A stretch of 64,000 nt of DNA from Ailurus styani. Its lineage: Eukaryota > Chordata > Mammalia > Carnivora > Ailuridae. The translations under genes were made by a program, and so were the position numbers. The notes under the pieces are model-generated. The model was not told the origin of the DNA. It was given only the letters and a program-made list of their open reading frames with translations, and ran no database searches. Position 1 is the first letter of the stretch. Every line of letters starts with the position of its first letter. Location: assembly GCA_002007465.1 (NCBI GenBank), contig LNAC01000036.1:5733911-5797910 (forward strand), read 5' to 3'. Shown here piece after piece: positions 45,589 through 54,901 of the stretch.

Positions 45589-46839
45589 ACCCTGCCTCCC
45601 ATTCTTCATCTCTGGAGCTATTAGAGGAAAACCATTCTGGTTTCTCAGACATCCGGTGCCAGGAAAGGTGACTGACCAAGATGCCAGGGCACCAAACAGA
45701 AAGCATCTTCTTCAGATTCTTTGGAGCTCATTCTGCAGTGCAAGAGCTGCCCTAGAGCTCAAACTGAATCTGAAAACAAATCGAGTGTATCCCTCACTGG
45801 TTATGTATAAGCAGAAATTTTGAATATCATTTTTTTTCCCCTAAAGACTCAAGGAGAGTTGGTTTTTTCAAAGGACCTATAGTGGAATGAGAATCTTTTG
45901 GAAGGTGATGATCAGATGATCAGAACCACAAGGATATCTTAAGTGAGGGCTGCCTTGCTGCATGCAACACACTTTTGCAGCCTCCAAACGGGCTTCATGA
46001 GCTGTAGGCAGAACATGGGACCCGAGGGCCCGTGGAGGACACCTGTCCCTGAGGAAAGACAATTGTGGTCTGTGCAGAGACTCCCTCGCTCCGGTTAAGG
46101 TTGGTGATGGGATCTGCACCGTGTCCACACAAAGTCCCTTCTCTCCTTTGGACCTTTGGCCCAACTAGACTATGTTTCCCAGACTCCCTTGCAAGCCAGA
46201 CTGCCTTGCAGTTGCTTTTGACCACTTGCTTCGTTTTCGCCAATAAAACACGAGCCACGCAGTGTGTGTTGCTTCCAGTCCCAGGCTTTTACACCTCTGG
46301 TGTGCCTCCTCCATGCTCTCTTGGCCCTCGGACTGGCTGGAATCTGGACCAGGCAGAGACTCAGTGGACGGTGACAGTGCCCTGGGGCAGGGTCAGCAAA
46401 CTCCACTCCGAATCCAGCCTGGCCATGCCTCTCTTTTGAGCACTTCCTCGGGTTGCTCTTGCTCCAATGTATCAGAGTCCAGTAGTCATAAGAGGCAAAA
46501 CCAAAAGCTTTTACCGTCTACTCCGTACAGACTAAGTTTCCCGACCCCTCCCCTGGGGGATGACGAGGCAACTAGAGAGGAAGCCAGACGCTGAACCAGC
46601 ATATGGAGCAGAGCAGGAGCGCTCACGTCAGAACCATTGTGAAGTGTTTGTATCTGTATGTGCTCTGTTCCCTCTGCCTCTGCGTTCGTGAGTCTCTGCT
46701 ACGGAGGCAGAGCCTCAGTGCAAGCTGTGAGAATCTCTAGGAATCGCCTCAGAGAGTACGTAAGCACTGGCTCCCATCTTCTCTTCCCCGGGGTCCCACG
46801 GGCCATTGTCACCATGGCTGGAAATCCTACTGGGACACC
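45589..46839. mobile_element. Mostly unique, with an ancient interspersed repeat near 46.1-46.5 kb
   Basis: 46150-46440 resembles a common old mammalian repeat: 'caactagactatgtttccca', 'gactcccttgcaagccagac', 'cgttttcgccaataaaacac', 'cctccatgctctcttggccc', 'tcggactggctggaatctgg'. Family uncertain (LTR or old LINE UTR). Open frames of 110-124 codons over it are products of the repeat. Confidence 0.4.
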
Positions 46840-46906
46840 TCAAGGAAAGGTCTGGCACACAGTAGACACTTTACAAATATTTGTTGAATGAATGAATGAG
46901 CAGGGC
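46840..46906 (+). mobile_element. L2-like terminal fragment
   Basis: The text 'ggtctggcacacagtagaca', 'ctttacaaatatttgttgaa' and tgaatgaatgag is an old LINE terminus with its characteristic TGAA repeats. Confidence 0.7.
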
Positions 46907-46984
46907 AATAAAGGAAAGAAGTTGAGAGGGAGGGAGAAAGAGAACCCACTAGAGTGTTCTTCCCAAAGTAGAGGAGAGGATATA

Positions 46985-47151
46985 ATGTGAGTTTTGAAAG
47001 GGGCAAGACCTAGTTCCTGTGCACACTAGCTGTGTGGCCTTCAGCAAGTGATTTTACCTTTCTGAACCCTAGAGTTTCCTGATCTCTAAAAAGGGGGATG
47101 GAAATATTTAAAGGTACAGTGTTTCTGTCAGGATGAGAAATAACACAAGTA
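46985..47151 (+). mobile_element. MIR SINE, sense
   Basis: Shows 'acactagctgtgtggccttc', 'agcaagtgattttacctttc' and 'ttcctgatctctaaaaaggg'. A Can-SINE has inserted at its 3' end. Confidence 0.82.
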
Positions 47152-47369
47152 GGGCGCCTGGGTGGCTCAGTGGGTTAAAGCCTCTGCCTTCGGCTCAGGT
47201 CATGATCCCAGGGTCCTGAGATCGAGGCCCACATCGGGCTCCCTATTCCGCAAGGAGCCTGCTTCCTCCTCTCTCTGCCTGCCTCTCAGCCTACCTGTGA
47301 TCTGATCTCTCTGTGTCAAATAAATAAATAAAATCTTTAAAAAAAATAAACTAAAAAACAAAACAAAAC
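47152..47369 (+). mobile_element. Can-SINE, young mustelid-type
   Basis: Reads gggcgcctgggtggctcag, 'tgggttaaagcctctgcctt', 'gagatcgaggcccacatcgg', with AAATAAATAAATAAAATCTT and a long A-rich tail to about 47369. Target duplication not clear. Confidence 0.94.
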
Positions 47370-47741
47370 TGAGAGTATAGTCAGTGGTGTTGTAATAGTG
47401 CTGTATGGGACAGATAGAATGTATCATACAAATATACAAATATACAAATTTGTCATACATACAAATGTGCTTGCTTTGAGCAGGGGTACTGCAGTCTGAA
47501 ATTCTGTCATTCTGACAGCTTGGTGGGCTCCTGCTTTGTCTCCCAGATGGAAGGAAATTATTAGGTGTCAGAATCAGAATATCCCCCAAGTGAGGGGAAA
47601 ATAACAAGTTCATGGAAGTGCTAAGGAGGCCAGACACCCATAGCCAGCATGGAGACAGGTGTGTGGAAGGCCCTTTGAGTGACTCAGTGTGCTGATCCAG
47701 TGAACCTCTGCCCGTGCTTGAACACTGAGGTGTGCTGGCAC

Positions 47742-47768
47742 TGCGGGGGGGGGGGCTGGGAGGGGCGA
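47742..47768 (+). repeat. G-rich run, quadruplex-capable
   Basis: A run of about eleven G followed by CTGGGAGGGGC. It meets the loose pattern for a G-quadruplex (four G-tracts of three or more). Confidence 0.7.
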
Positions 47769-47794
47769 CTGCATTTTTAACCAGCTTATAAGGT

Positions 47795-47945
47795 TGTTAC
47801 TGTTTATTGTCCACATTCTACAGATGGTGAAGTTGAGAAAAGAAGAGCAAAGTTGCTTGATTTGGAGCTCATGACTGATAATGGCGGGGCCAGGATTCAA
47901 ACCCTGGTCTGTAAGACCCAAAGTCTCATGTGAAACACAGCATCT
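47795..47945 (-). mobile_element. MIR SINE, antisense
   Basis: Reads 'tattgtccacattctacaga', 'tggtgaagttgagaaaagaa', 'aatggcggggccaggattca' and 'aaccctggtctgtaagaccc'. Confidence 0.82.
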
Positions 47946-48738
47946 GCTGAGGGCCTTTGCTTTTCTATAGACCAAAGCCACAAAGGGTAGGTGATGATGG
48001 ATATTTTTTTAAAAATTTCATTAGTTGCTTATATTCAAAAACTAGGAGACTTTATATGTTAAATACTGGACTTGGAGCTGATCATGGCCAATCAGAAGAT
48101 CTGGCAACATAGGGTATGAACTGTCCCTCAACAATGATAACTTGGAGTCAAGGAAAAGCTCTTCCCTTTGGGAAAGACAAACAAGCTCCAGCTGGCCACA
48201 GTCCCCACCGCTCCCTATTGCTCATTCCTCTGCCAGCTTCACCCATTTCCTTTCTGTCCTTGTCTCTGTGGACGTTTGAACTCAAGATCCTTGCCCTAGC
48301 CTCATAGACCCGCTCACTTTCAGGAGCACCTGGAGGAAGCCATAAAAATATCGCCTTGCCCTTTGGATCAATTCTTGAGACGAGACCAGAATTGGTGGTG
48401 GTGGTTGATGGGGGGAACTGGACTATCACGTAAACAGCATCAGTTGTTCTAACAGGAAGATGCCTTCCTTTGAGGGGGCACCATCTTCCCCATCCCCTCA
48501 GGCCTCAAGAAGCTCTGAAAGCAGCTTGCTATCCTCTTCCCTCTGCCTGAAACCCTCAGTGGCTTCTATTGGACCCATTTTATTTGTTTTACTTGATCTC
48601 CAAATAGCCTAGACTCATTATAGACGGTGGTAAATGCTTCCCTCCCCACAGCCCTATGGGGAGACGGGCTAACTTAAACAAGAGAACTAAACTTTAATTT
48701 TTCTTACCTAGCTAAGGCTATATGGTGAGGGTAGAGGG
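47946..48738. other. Unique non-coding sequence
   Basis: No clearly recognised repeat. Short open frames only. No gene. Confidence 0.45.
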
Positions 48739-49038
48739 GAAAAGGAAGGTGGAGGGCGCCTGGGTGGCTCAGTGGGTTAAAGCCTCTGCCTTCGGCTCAG
48801 GTCATGATCTCAGGGTCCTGGGATCGAGGCCCGCGTCGGGCTCTCTGCTCGGCGGGGAGCCTGCTTCCTCCTCTCTCTGGCCTGCCTCTCTGCCTACTTG
48901 TGATCTCTCTCCCTCTGTCAAATAAATAAATAAATAAATAAAATCTTTAAAAAAAAAAAAAGAAAGCCATGTATGGAAGTGCCCAGTAGATGTTTACATN
49001 ATCTTTAAAAAAAAAAAAAAAAGAAAAGGAAGGTGGAG
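48739..49038 (+). mobile_element. Can-SINE interrupted by an assembly chimera
   Basis: SINE body about 48755-48960. Exact flanks GAAAAGGAAGGTGGAG at 48739-48754 and 49023-49038 are the target duplication. Between the first A-tail and the right flank lie 39 foreign nt (48961-48999), an N at 49000, and a second copy of the SINE tail (ATCTTTAAAA). The foreign piece is the exact reverse complement of 37908-37946. Confidence 0.97.
49000..49000. other. Assembly gap, single N
   Basis: One N separates the foreign 39-nt piece on the left from a repeated SINE tail on the right. It marks a contig join of unknown true length. Confidence 0.99.
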
Positions 49039-49299
49039 AGGGGGTGGGGTGGAGTCTTAAAACAGTATAGTTATGATTGCCCTTTGCCTTGAGGAGTAAA
49101 AGATGTTGCTTCAGTTTTGGCTTGAGTTAAAATGGGATGCGAACATCGCCGTAAATGGGTCAGGCAGTCAAGAAAGCCAACAGTTGGCCACATTTGTGCT
49201 AACTCTAGTCTTTTTGTTTTTGCCAGAGGGAAAAAAAAATTCTAATTTCTATCAGTCTAAATTGAGTTGGGGAGCATTATCAGCTGGAAGGACCCTTCT

Positions 49300-49965
49300 G
49301 ACTTGACAGGCCCTACTGTATGATGATTAATTACTTCTCAGCTTCATTGGACTTTTCTAATTTCCTTTTGCCACTGGCTGCGGGCACCGCACGGTAAGTA
49401 CTGCTCTTATTATTTTGTGTAAAGGAAAATGTCTCTTACGCTCTGTCGTACGAGCGAGTCGAATAAAAAGATAGCTGATCAGGAGACTTGCAAGCTCCTC
49501 TCTCTTTATTTGGTCTCCCCTGGCCTCCTTCCCTCGCTTGTTCTAAGACAGAGGTGGCCACACACGGTTTCCTGTCAAAATAAGAAGATAAAATCATAAT
49601 CTCTATCAGAGCACTTGACATTTTGAAATTTGTATAATGATTTCATGGGATTTAATCCTCCGGCTCACCACAAATCCTCCTCCAAATGCAAATGCAACTA
49701 AAATATTATACTGAAAAAATGCAAGGCTATTCTTCTTTGTCAGCTGATTTATTTGGTCATAAATTCCACTTCTGCCTTATTGTATATAGTACTGCAATGA
49801 GAACAATAAAAACGATTCTCCTTGTAATAATAATTATTATTAAAGAACCATAATTGAATTTGGAAAGAGAACATTTTGTCAAGCGGACCCCACACCTTAA
49901 ATGATCACGTGTGGGTTTCCAGAAGCATCCTTGTATTAGCACATGACAGCTTACGTGGCTGATGG
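49300..49965. promoter_or_regulatory. Candidate developmental enhancer
   Basis: Repeat-free and AT-rich. Motifs seen include TTAATTA at 49327-49333, a perfect POU octamer ATGCAAAT at 49686-49693, 'cagctgatttatttggtcat', and 'gtaataataattattattaa' near 49817. CpGs are retained at 49435-49460 (gctctgtcgtacgagcgagt). Conservation is inferred. Confidence 0.42.
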
Positions 49966-50412
49966 GTTGGCTGTCTTCTTAGGATGATCACAGACGCTGC
50001 CAGAAAGGACAATTGAGACTCGGCCGTGGCTGTTTGTTTTTCTGGAGAGGAGAGATAGGAAAATGTAGAAAGGAACCCACTTGTGCAGCTCGTTCCGCCT
50101 GCTAATCCTCGGGCCCGGGCTCATATTGAGTTCAGGTACTCTCGGGGACGTGTTTACCGAGGCTTACGTGGGAAAAGCCCCGATGAGCAAGTCATGGCTG
50201 CGTTTATGTCTCAGGCTGCTGAAGAGGCTGCTGAGTTTGCAAGGGGTGTTACTTCAAAGCAGAGGTGGAGGAGGAGGGCCGTGCCGGAGCCCCGGCACCA
50301 CACTGGCTTCTGAATTCTGCATCTCTGGGGCCGCGGTCTGGTTCACCCTTGGGGGGAATGAGCAGCAGGGTGGGGACTGCCGAAGGAGAAAAAGCGTTTA
50401 GCTTCTCTTCTT
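49966..50412. other. Unique, GC-richer sequence
   Basis: 50080-50340 holds overlapping 106- and 76-codon plus-strand open frames rich in R and G. No recognised domain, and no supporting splice or start context. Confidence 0.4.
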
Positions 50413-50652
50413 GATAATAACATTAGCTAGTATTTAGTGAGCACCTACTACATGCAGAGTCCTGTGCTTTATGGACATGCAGTCCACGCGGGCCACTTGA
50501 GGTTGGTGCTACTATGAGCCCATTTTGCAGCCAAGAACACTTGGGCACTGCCGTTCAGTGTCTCTCGCTGGGGATCACACCCCTGGTAAATGACAGAGGC
50601 AGGCTTTGATCCCAAGACTGTCCATCTTTCAACCTCTCTGCTCTACTGCCTC
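50413..50652 (-). mobile_element. MIR SINE, antisense
   Basis: Runs 'tagtatttagtgagcaccta', 'ctacatgcagagtcctgtgc', 'gcccattttgcagccaagaa', 'ggtaaatgacagaggcaggc' and 'tttgatcccaagactgtcca'. Confidence 0.85.
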
Positions 50653-50784
50653 CTACGTGTCCCTAAACTTTTCCTCTCTTGTAGGAGCCCTGATGATAAT
50701 GTATATGGCGAGGAATACTAGCCGGGTGAACAGAGTTTGTTCTTTTCAGTCACATACCCCATTCATTATTCTCTCATTTCCGTC

Positions 50785-51165
50785 TTTATTTGTCCCATAA
50801 GCATTTATTGAGCCCTTATTATGTGCCACGTATTGGACTAGGCTCCAGGGGTCCCCAGATGAAATTTCCAAGGCATTTGCTCAGACTAATGTCAACAAAG
50901 AAGTGGCTACACATGAGAACCCAGAGCAAGAAATTGTATTTTATAAATGCGTAAGAGTGATGAATTTTGTCTGAGGGAATGAGGAGATTTGCAAGAGGGG
51001 CTGACATTGGACTTGTGCCTGGAAGAATTCCAGGCAGACAGAACAGTCTGGTGAGGCCAGTTTGGGGGATACTTGGAAGACTGAGAAAACAGAACCTCTG
51101 GAAACTGAGGCTGGGAAGGGATCAAAGGTCGGACCCGGAAGCAACTCAAGGAGTCTGATAGTTAG
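50785..51165 (+). mobile_element. Ancient LINE-like interspersed repeat
   Basis: Begins 'gcatttattgagcccttatt', 'atgtgccacgtattggacta' and later 'tgtgcctggaagaattccag', 'gcagacagaacagtctggtg'. This matches the same old family seen at 1.9 kb and 30 kb. Open frames here belong to it. Confidence 0.5.
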
Positions 51166-52737
51166 CTAAATCTCTGACTGTTTGAGACTTCAGGCAAGAC
51201 CCTTCCTATCTCTAGGCCTCCGTTTCCCTGTCAATACATGAAGTCCTTAACCTAGACCAGCGAGCCATGGGCTGGATGTGGTCTACAGGTGAGTTTCGTT
51301 TGGTCTGCATGTTCCTTTCATTAACAGAGAGCTGCTATCCAAGAGTTCATATCAAAATCCAGTTTTCCAGCTTCTTTTGAAAACAAAGCCACAACAGATG
51401 GCACCCCCACTCCGCCCCCAGGCCAGAGGCGGCTAGAGTGAAGAAGCAGATGAATTGTTCAGGCGAACCAAGTATTTGTCAATTTGTCACAGTCTCTGCC
51501 ACTCCCTATCGGTGCCCAACACTAGGACCAGCTAATAATGGTCATTTATCCTCATGTTTGCATTGCCGACTCGTGGAAGTTTTTCTGAGAATAGAGGAAA
51601 TACACCTCTTACAACCATGATATTGACAAAAGTGGGAAGCAAGATTTAGACCAAAGAGGGACCACATGGTAAGGAAAATCATAAAGGGTGTATTTCCATG
51701 TTGAATTAAGGACTATTTCTATGCATTTTATATATGAACAGAAGTGTGTCTGCATTCAGAGAATTCACTTTCATTTATTCAGTGTTCCTGGTGGCATCTG
51801 ACTTTGCACCGTGGGCTCCGTAGGTCTCCAAACATACAGGGTTCCTCCAGTGACACAGTCCCAACAGAGGGCCAGGGTGAGAAGCAGCCTGCTGGCCACT
51901 GATTTCCCCTCCAAAGGTGGCCTTTTATGCATGAATCTTTTCTCCGAGAGAGGTAAGTCATTTGGATAGGGAGAGCCCCCAAGTACTGACTGACCTTTCT
52001 GGAAGAGGGGGTACCTCATTCCCTGGTGGAAGGCGCCGTCCCCCACAGCAGCCCCTGAAGAAAGACGGAGCTCGGGCCATGCTTGGTCTGGCACAGATGA
52101 CACATCCTGGGTCACCGATGGTCTGATGAGATGAGTTCTGGTACATAGTAGCCTTGATCTGACAATCAAGACACTTCTTCTCTGGGAACCTTTGTCTTCC
52201 CTGGATCCACGCCCTTCGTGCTGTTATTTTGTGGGTGCCCCTTGGCTCTGAGCTCCATCGTGTGACTTGCTTTGGTCAAGAAGATGTTAGCAGACACAAA
52301 GCAAGCTGAGGCTTGAAATGTGCTTGCACATCTCTTCTGACCACTCCGCAAGAACGCACCCAGGCCAGCCGGTGGGAAGATGTGGCTCCTGAAGAGAAGC
52401 CAGGTTGCCCAGTCGTGCAAGCCAAGGTGATCCTTGACCCACCACCATCAGCTAGCCCTGAAACAAGGAAGAGAAATAGCCCACATGAGCTGAGCCCCCT
52501 TATCAGCCCACGGCTGACCACGTTCTCATGAGTTAGACCAGTCGAGACCAGAAGAATCTCCCGGTCAACCCGCAGATGGGGGAGCTGACTGCTGAGGCTG
52601 CGGGGTTTGGGGGTGGTTGTGACACGGGTTATGGCGATCTCCACCCCCGCAATGAGGTTTCTTCTGCAGCAGCAACGATCTCTCCCCCCAATGTCAGCGG
52701 CTCCATCTCCTGTCCTCACTGTCCTCACTCCTAGAAA
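51166..52737. other. Unique sequence with an unresolved ancient repeat
   Basis: 52240-52540 has 'gtgtgacttgctttggtcaa', 'gaagatgttagcagacacaa' and 'gaggcttgaaatgtgcttgc', typical of a widespread old mammalian repeat of uncertain class. A 160-codon minus-strand frame at 52276-52758 lies largely over it. No gene is called. Confidence 0.4.
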
Positions 52738-52992
52738 ATGAAGTGGTTCAGAGCCCAAAGTGTGGAGTGTCCTTCAGAAGTGGGTCTGGGGTTTTATTCC
52801 ACAATATTCTCAGCTCCAGCGCCCTTCACAAGCACTTCATTTTTTGGAAGCCTCAGTTCCCTCATCTGTATTATGGGGAGAGTAATAACCCAAACGGGGC
52901 TCACTTCACAGAGTTGTTGTGGTCGTTTGAGGCAAAGAGGCTTGAAGGCAGCACACACAGCCCGGTGTCCAATAAATATCAACGAGTCTCAC
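52738..52992 (+). mobile_element. MIR SINE, sense
   Basis: Shows 'gaagcctcagttccctcatc', 'tgtattatggggagagtaat', 'ttcacagagttgttgtggtc' and 'cccggtgtccaataaatatc'. Confidence 0.82.
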
Positions 52993-53254
52993 TCGCTCCG
53001 CTCCCCCTTTCCTCTTCCTATTACTTTCTTAACTCCTGGTGGAGCTTTGCCCTTCCTCCCCATGGCAGCGGGCACCCAGGCAACTCTTTCAACTTTCATG
53101 ATGCTCCGTGATGCCAGAGCACACATGTGTGGAATTTCCCTCTGGCCAGAACCGCAGCCAATGCCTAAGATCGCCCACTGTCTGCCTCGTTCTCAGTAGG
53201 TCACTGGAAATGGCCATAAGCAAACTCAGACAGGCCAGACATCCCGTTGCACTC

Positions 53255-53517
53255 AGAAAACATAATCAGGGGCGTCTGGGTGGCTCTGTCTGTTAAGGGT
53301 CTGAGTCTTGGTTTTGGCTCAGGTCATGATCTCAGTGTCCTGGGATCGAGCCCCACATCAGGCTCTACACTCAGCAGGAAGTCTGCTTGAGATTCTCTCT
53401 CCTTTCCCCTCCGTCCCCCTCTGCTCTTCCTTCTGCTTGCGTGCTCTCTCTCTGAAATAAATAAATAAAAATCTAAAAAAAAAAAAAGGAAAGAAAAAGA
53501 AAAGAAAACATAATCAG
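53255..53517 (+). mobile_element. Can-SINE, old-type body with perfect 15-bp target duplication
   Basis: Body 53270-53502: 'gggcgtctgggtggctctgt', 'ctgttaagggtctgagtctt', 'ggttttggctcaggtcatga', 'gtctgcttgagattctctct'. Flanks AGAAAACATAATCAG (53255-53269 and 53503-53517) are exact. Perfect flanks with a basal-type body suggest a late-active member of an old lineage. Confidence 0.95.
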
Positions 53518-53661
53518 CGATGAATCTAAAAGACAACATTTGTCCCCCAGAGAGGCAGATGGTGCAGAAAATGAGGTTTCTTTTGGGTAGTATAAAAAAA
53601 AACAGCATTTCCCAATGTCTATACTGAGAGAATGTCCCATTGTACCCATAAATAAATAAAT

Positions 53662-53672
53662 GATTGATTGAT

Positions 53673-53722
<50 letters not shown>
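53662..53722. repeat. (GATA)n tetranucleotide microsatellite
   Basis: About twelve uninterrupted GATA units from 53673, preceded by GATT units (gattgattgatgatagatag). GATA tetranucleotides are highly polymorphic in carnivores. It produces the SIYLSIYLSI run in a minus-strand frame. Confidence 0.97.
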
Positions 53723-53725
<3 letters not shown>

Positions 53726-54111
53726 ACAATACAAGGAAAAATAAATTTGATGCATTCTGAGCCAAATAGGCTTCTTTGTTGCAGGACTTCTCAGAGACTT
53801 TCTAGCATCGCATGTATTTTTCTCTCTCAAGCAAGGAGGTAGAGAATGTTGTGTTTTTTGAAAGTGATTTGACCACAAAGCCCTCATTTTTGGAGTGATG
53901 TTTAGCCCCATGAATCTCCTACCGGGAAATGATGGCTTGGAGGCTAAGTTGGTGTACAGCAGAAATTACAGATGAGATATTCACACAGGCAAGAACTTCT
54001 TTCCTTCGCGGAGGAAGGCTTGGGTGAAATCACTGCTCTCTTTCTTATTGTCCTTGGCTCTTTTGTTCAGGTCTGTCCTTACTCCCCTGTTTGTCTTGCC
54101 ACCAACAAGAA
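53723..54111. other. Unique non-coding sequence
   Basis: About 390 bp without recognised repeat or gene. Confidence 0.5.
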
Positions 54112-54322
54112 CCAAAAGTTTGGGCGCCTGGGTGGCTCAGTGGGTTAAAGCCTCTGCTTTCGGCTCAGGTCATGATCTCAGCGTCCTGGGATCGAGGCCC
54201 GCATCGGGCTCCCTGCTCGGCGGGGAGCCTGCTTCCTCCTCTCTCTCTCTGCCTGCCTCTCTGCCTACTTGTAATCTCTCTCTCTGTGTCAAATAAATAA
54301 ATAAAATCTTNCCAAAAGTTTG
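54112..54322 (+). mobile_element. Can-SINE, young mustelid-type, A-tail replaced by a gap
   Basis: Body 54123-54310 ends at AAATAAATAAATAAAATCTT, then N at 54311. Flanks CCAAAAGTTTG at 54112-54122 and 54312-54322 are exact. Every other young copy has an A-run after ATCTT; here it is missing, so the gap has swallowed the tail. Confidence 0.97.
54311..54311. other. Assembly gap, single N
   Basis: Placed exactly where the SINE A-tail should be. The right flank resumes with an intact target duplication, so little beyond the A-tail need be missing. Confidence 0.99.
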
Positions 54323-54839
54323 ACTTGCCGTAGTTATGGCTTTTTTTTTTTTGTCTTTCTATTCTTCGAGGGAATTGTGCAGTCAGATGTGGGCATTTCG
54401 CTATTCCTGCCTTCGAGCGTGAACGCACAAGGAGACAGAAGTACCTTCTTTGTGCCAGAATAAAGCAGGGATGCGAGAAGGATTATTACTTCTTCATCAT
54501 CGCTCCAATCAGCTGAGGTTTAAATGGAATGCTGTCAGGGTCACCGACATGATTTTTTTTTTTTAAACAGGCACACAAGATACCATTACATTTCATCTTG
54601 GGACAATTGTTCTCTGAGCAAAGTGTGTTATTTTCCTGGAGGTAATCCCTTACCAGATTGTGGATTTTCCATGTTCAACATCAGCCTCTACAACCCAAAA
54701 GCACCGAACTGTGTTATTGACAATGTTTTAATTACAATACATAAAAGATACAAGACAGCAAAAACAAGAAAATTACCCGCCTGGAGTGGCATTTGTATGT
54801 TTAAGAAAACTCACAACGGTGGTGGTTCCACAGCACGGG

Positions 54840-54843
<4 letters not shown>
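54323..54843. other. Unique non-coding sequence
   Basis: No recognised repeat. T-runs at 54341-54351 and 54552-54563. No gene. Confidence 0.5.

Positions 54844-54897
<54 letters not shown>
54844..54897. repeat. (TA)n microsatellite, about 26 units
   Basis: An almost uninterrupted TA run preceded by TGTG and followed by CATA and a T-run. Long TA runs extrude cruciforms and are hard to sequence. Confidence 0.97.

Positions 54898-54901
<4 letters not shown>

Noticed and set aside
48722..48925. Recurring open frames with GAWVAQWVKASAFGSGHDLRV-like text (also near 2.3, 8.8, 26.3, 38.0, 54.1, 57.6 and 59.4 kb)
   Set aside because: These are conceptual translations of the Can-SINE in both orientations, not proteins.
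48755..48999. 3' transduction of the 37.9-kb SINE flank by retrotransposition
   Set aside because: The SINE bodies differ, the extra segment stops at an N, and a second SINE tail follows before the target duplication. An assembly jump explains all of this more simply.
52276..52758. 160-codon minus-strand open frame
   Set aside because: Lies mostly over an ancient interspersed repeat and has no recognisable domain.
53324..53911. 195-codon minus-strand open frame, the longest in the window
   Set aside because: It runs through a Can-SINE and the (GATA)n microsatellite, which yields the repeated SIYL text. Not a gene.
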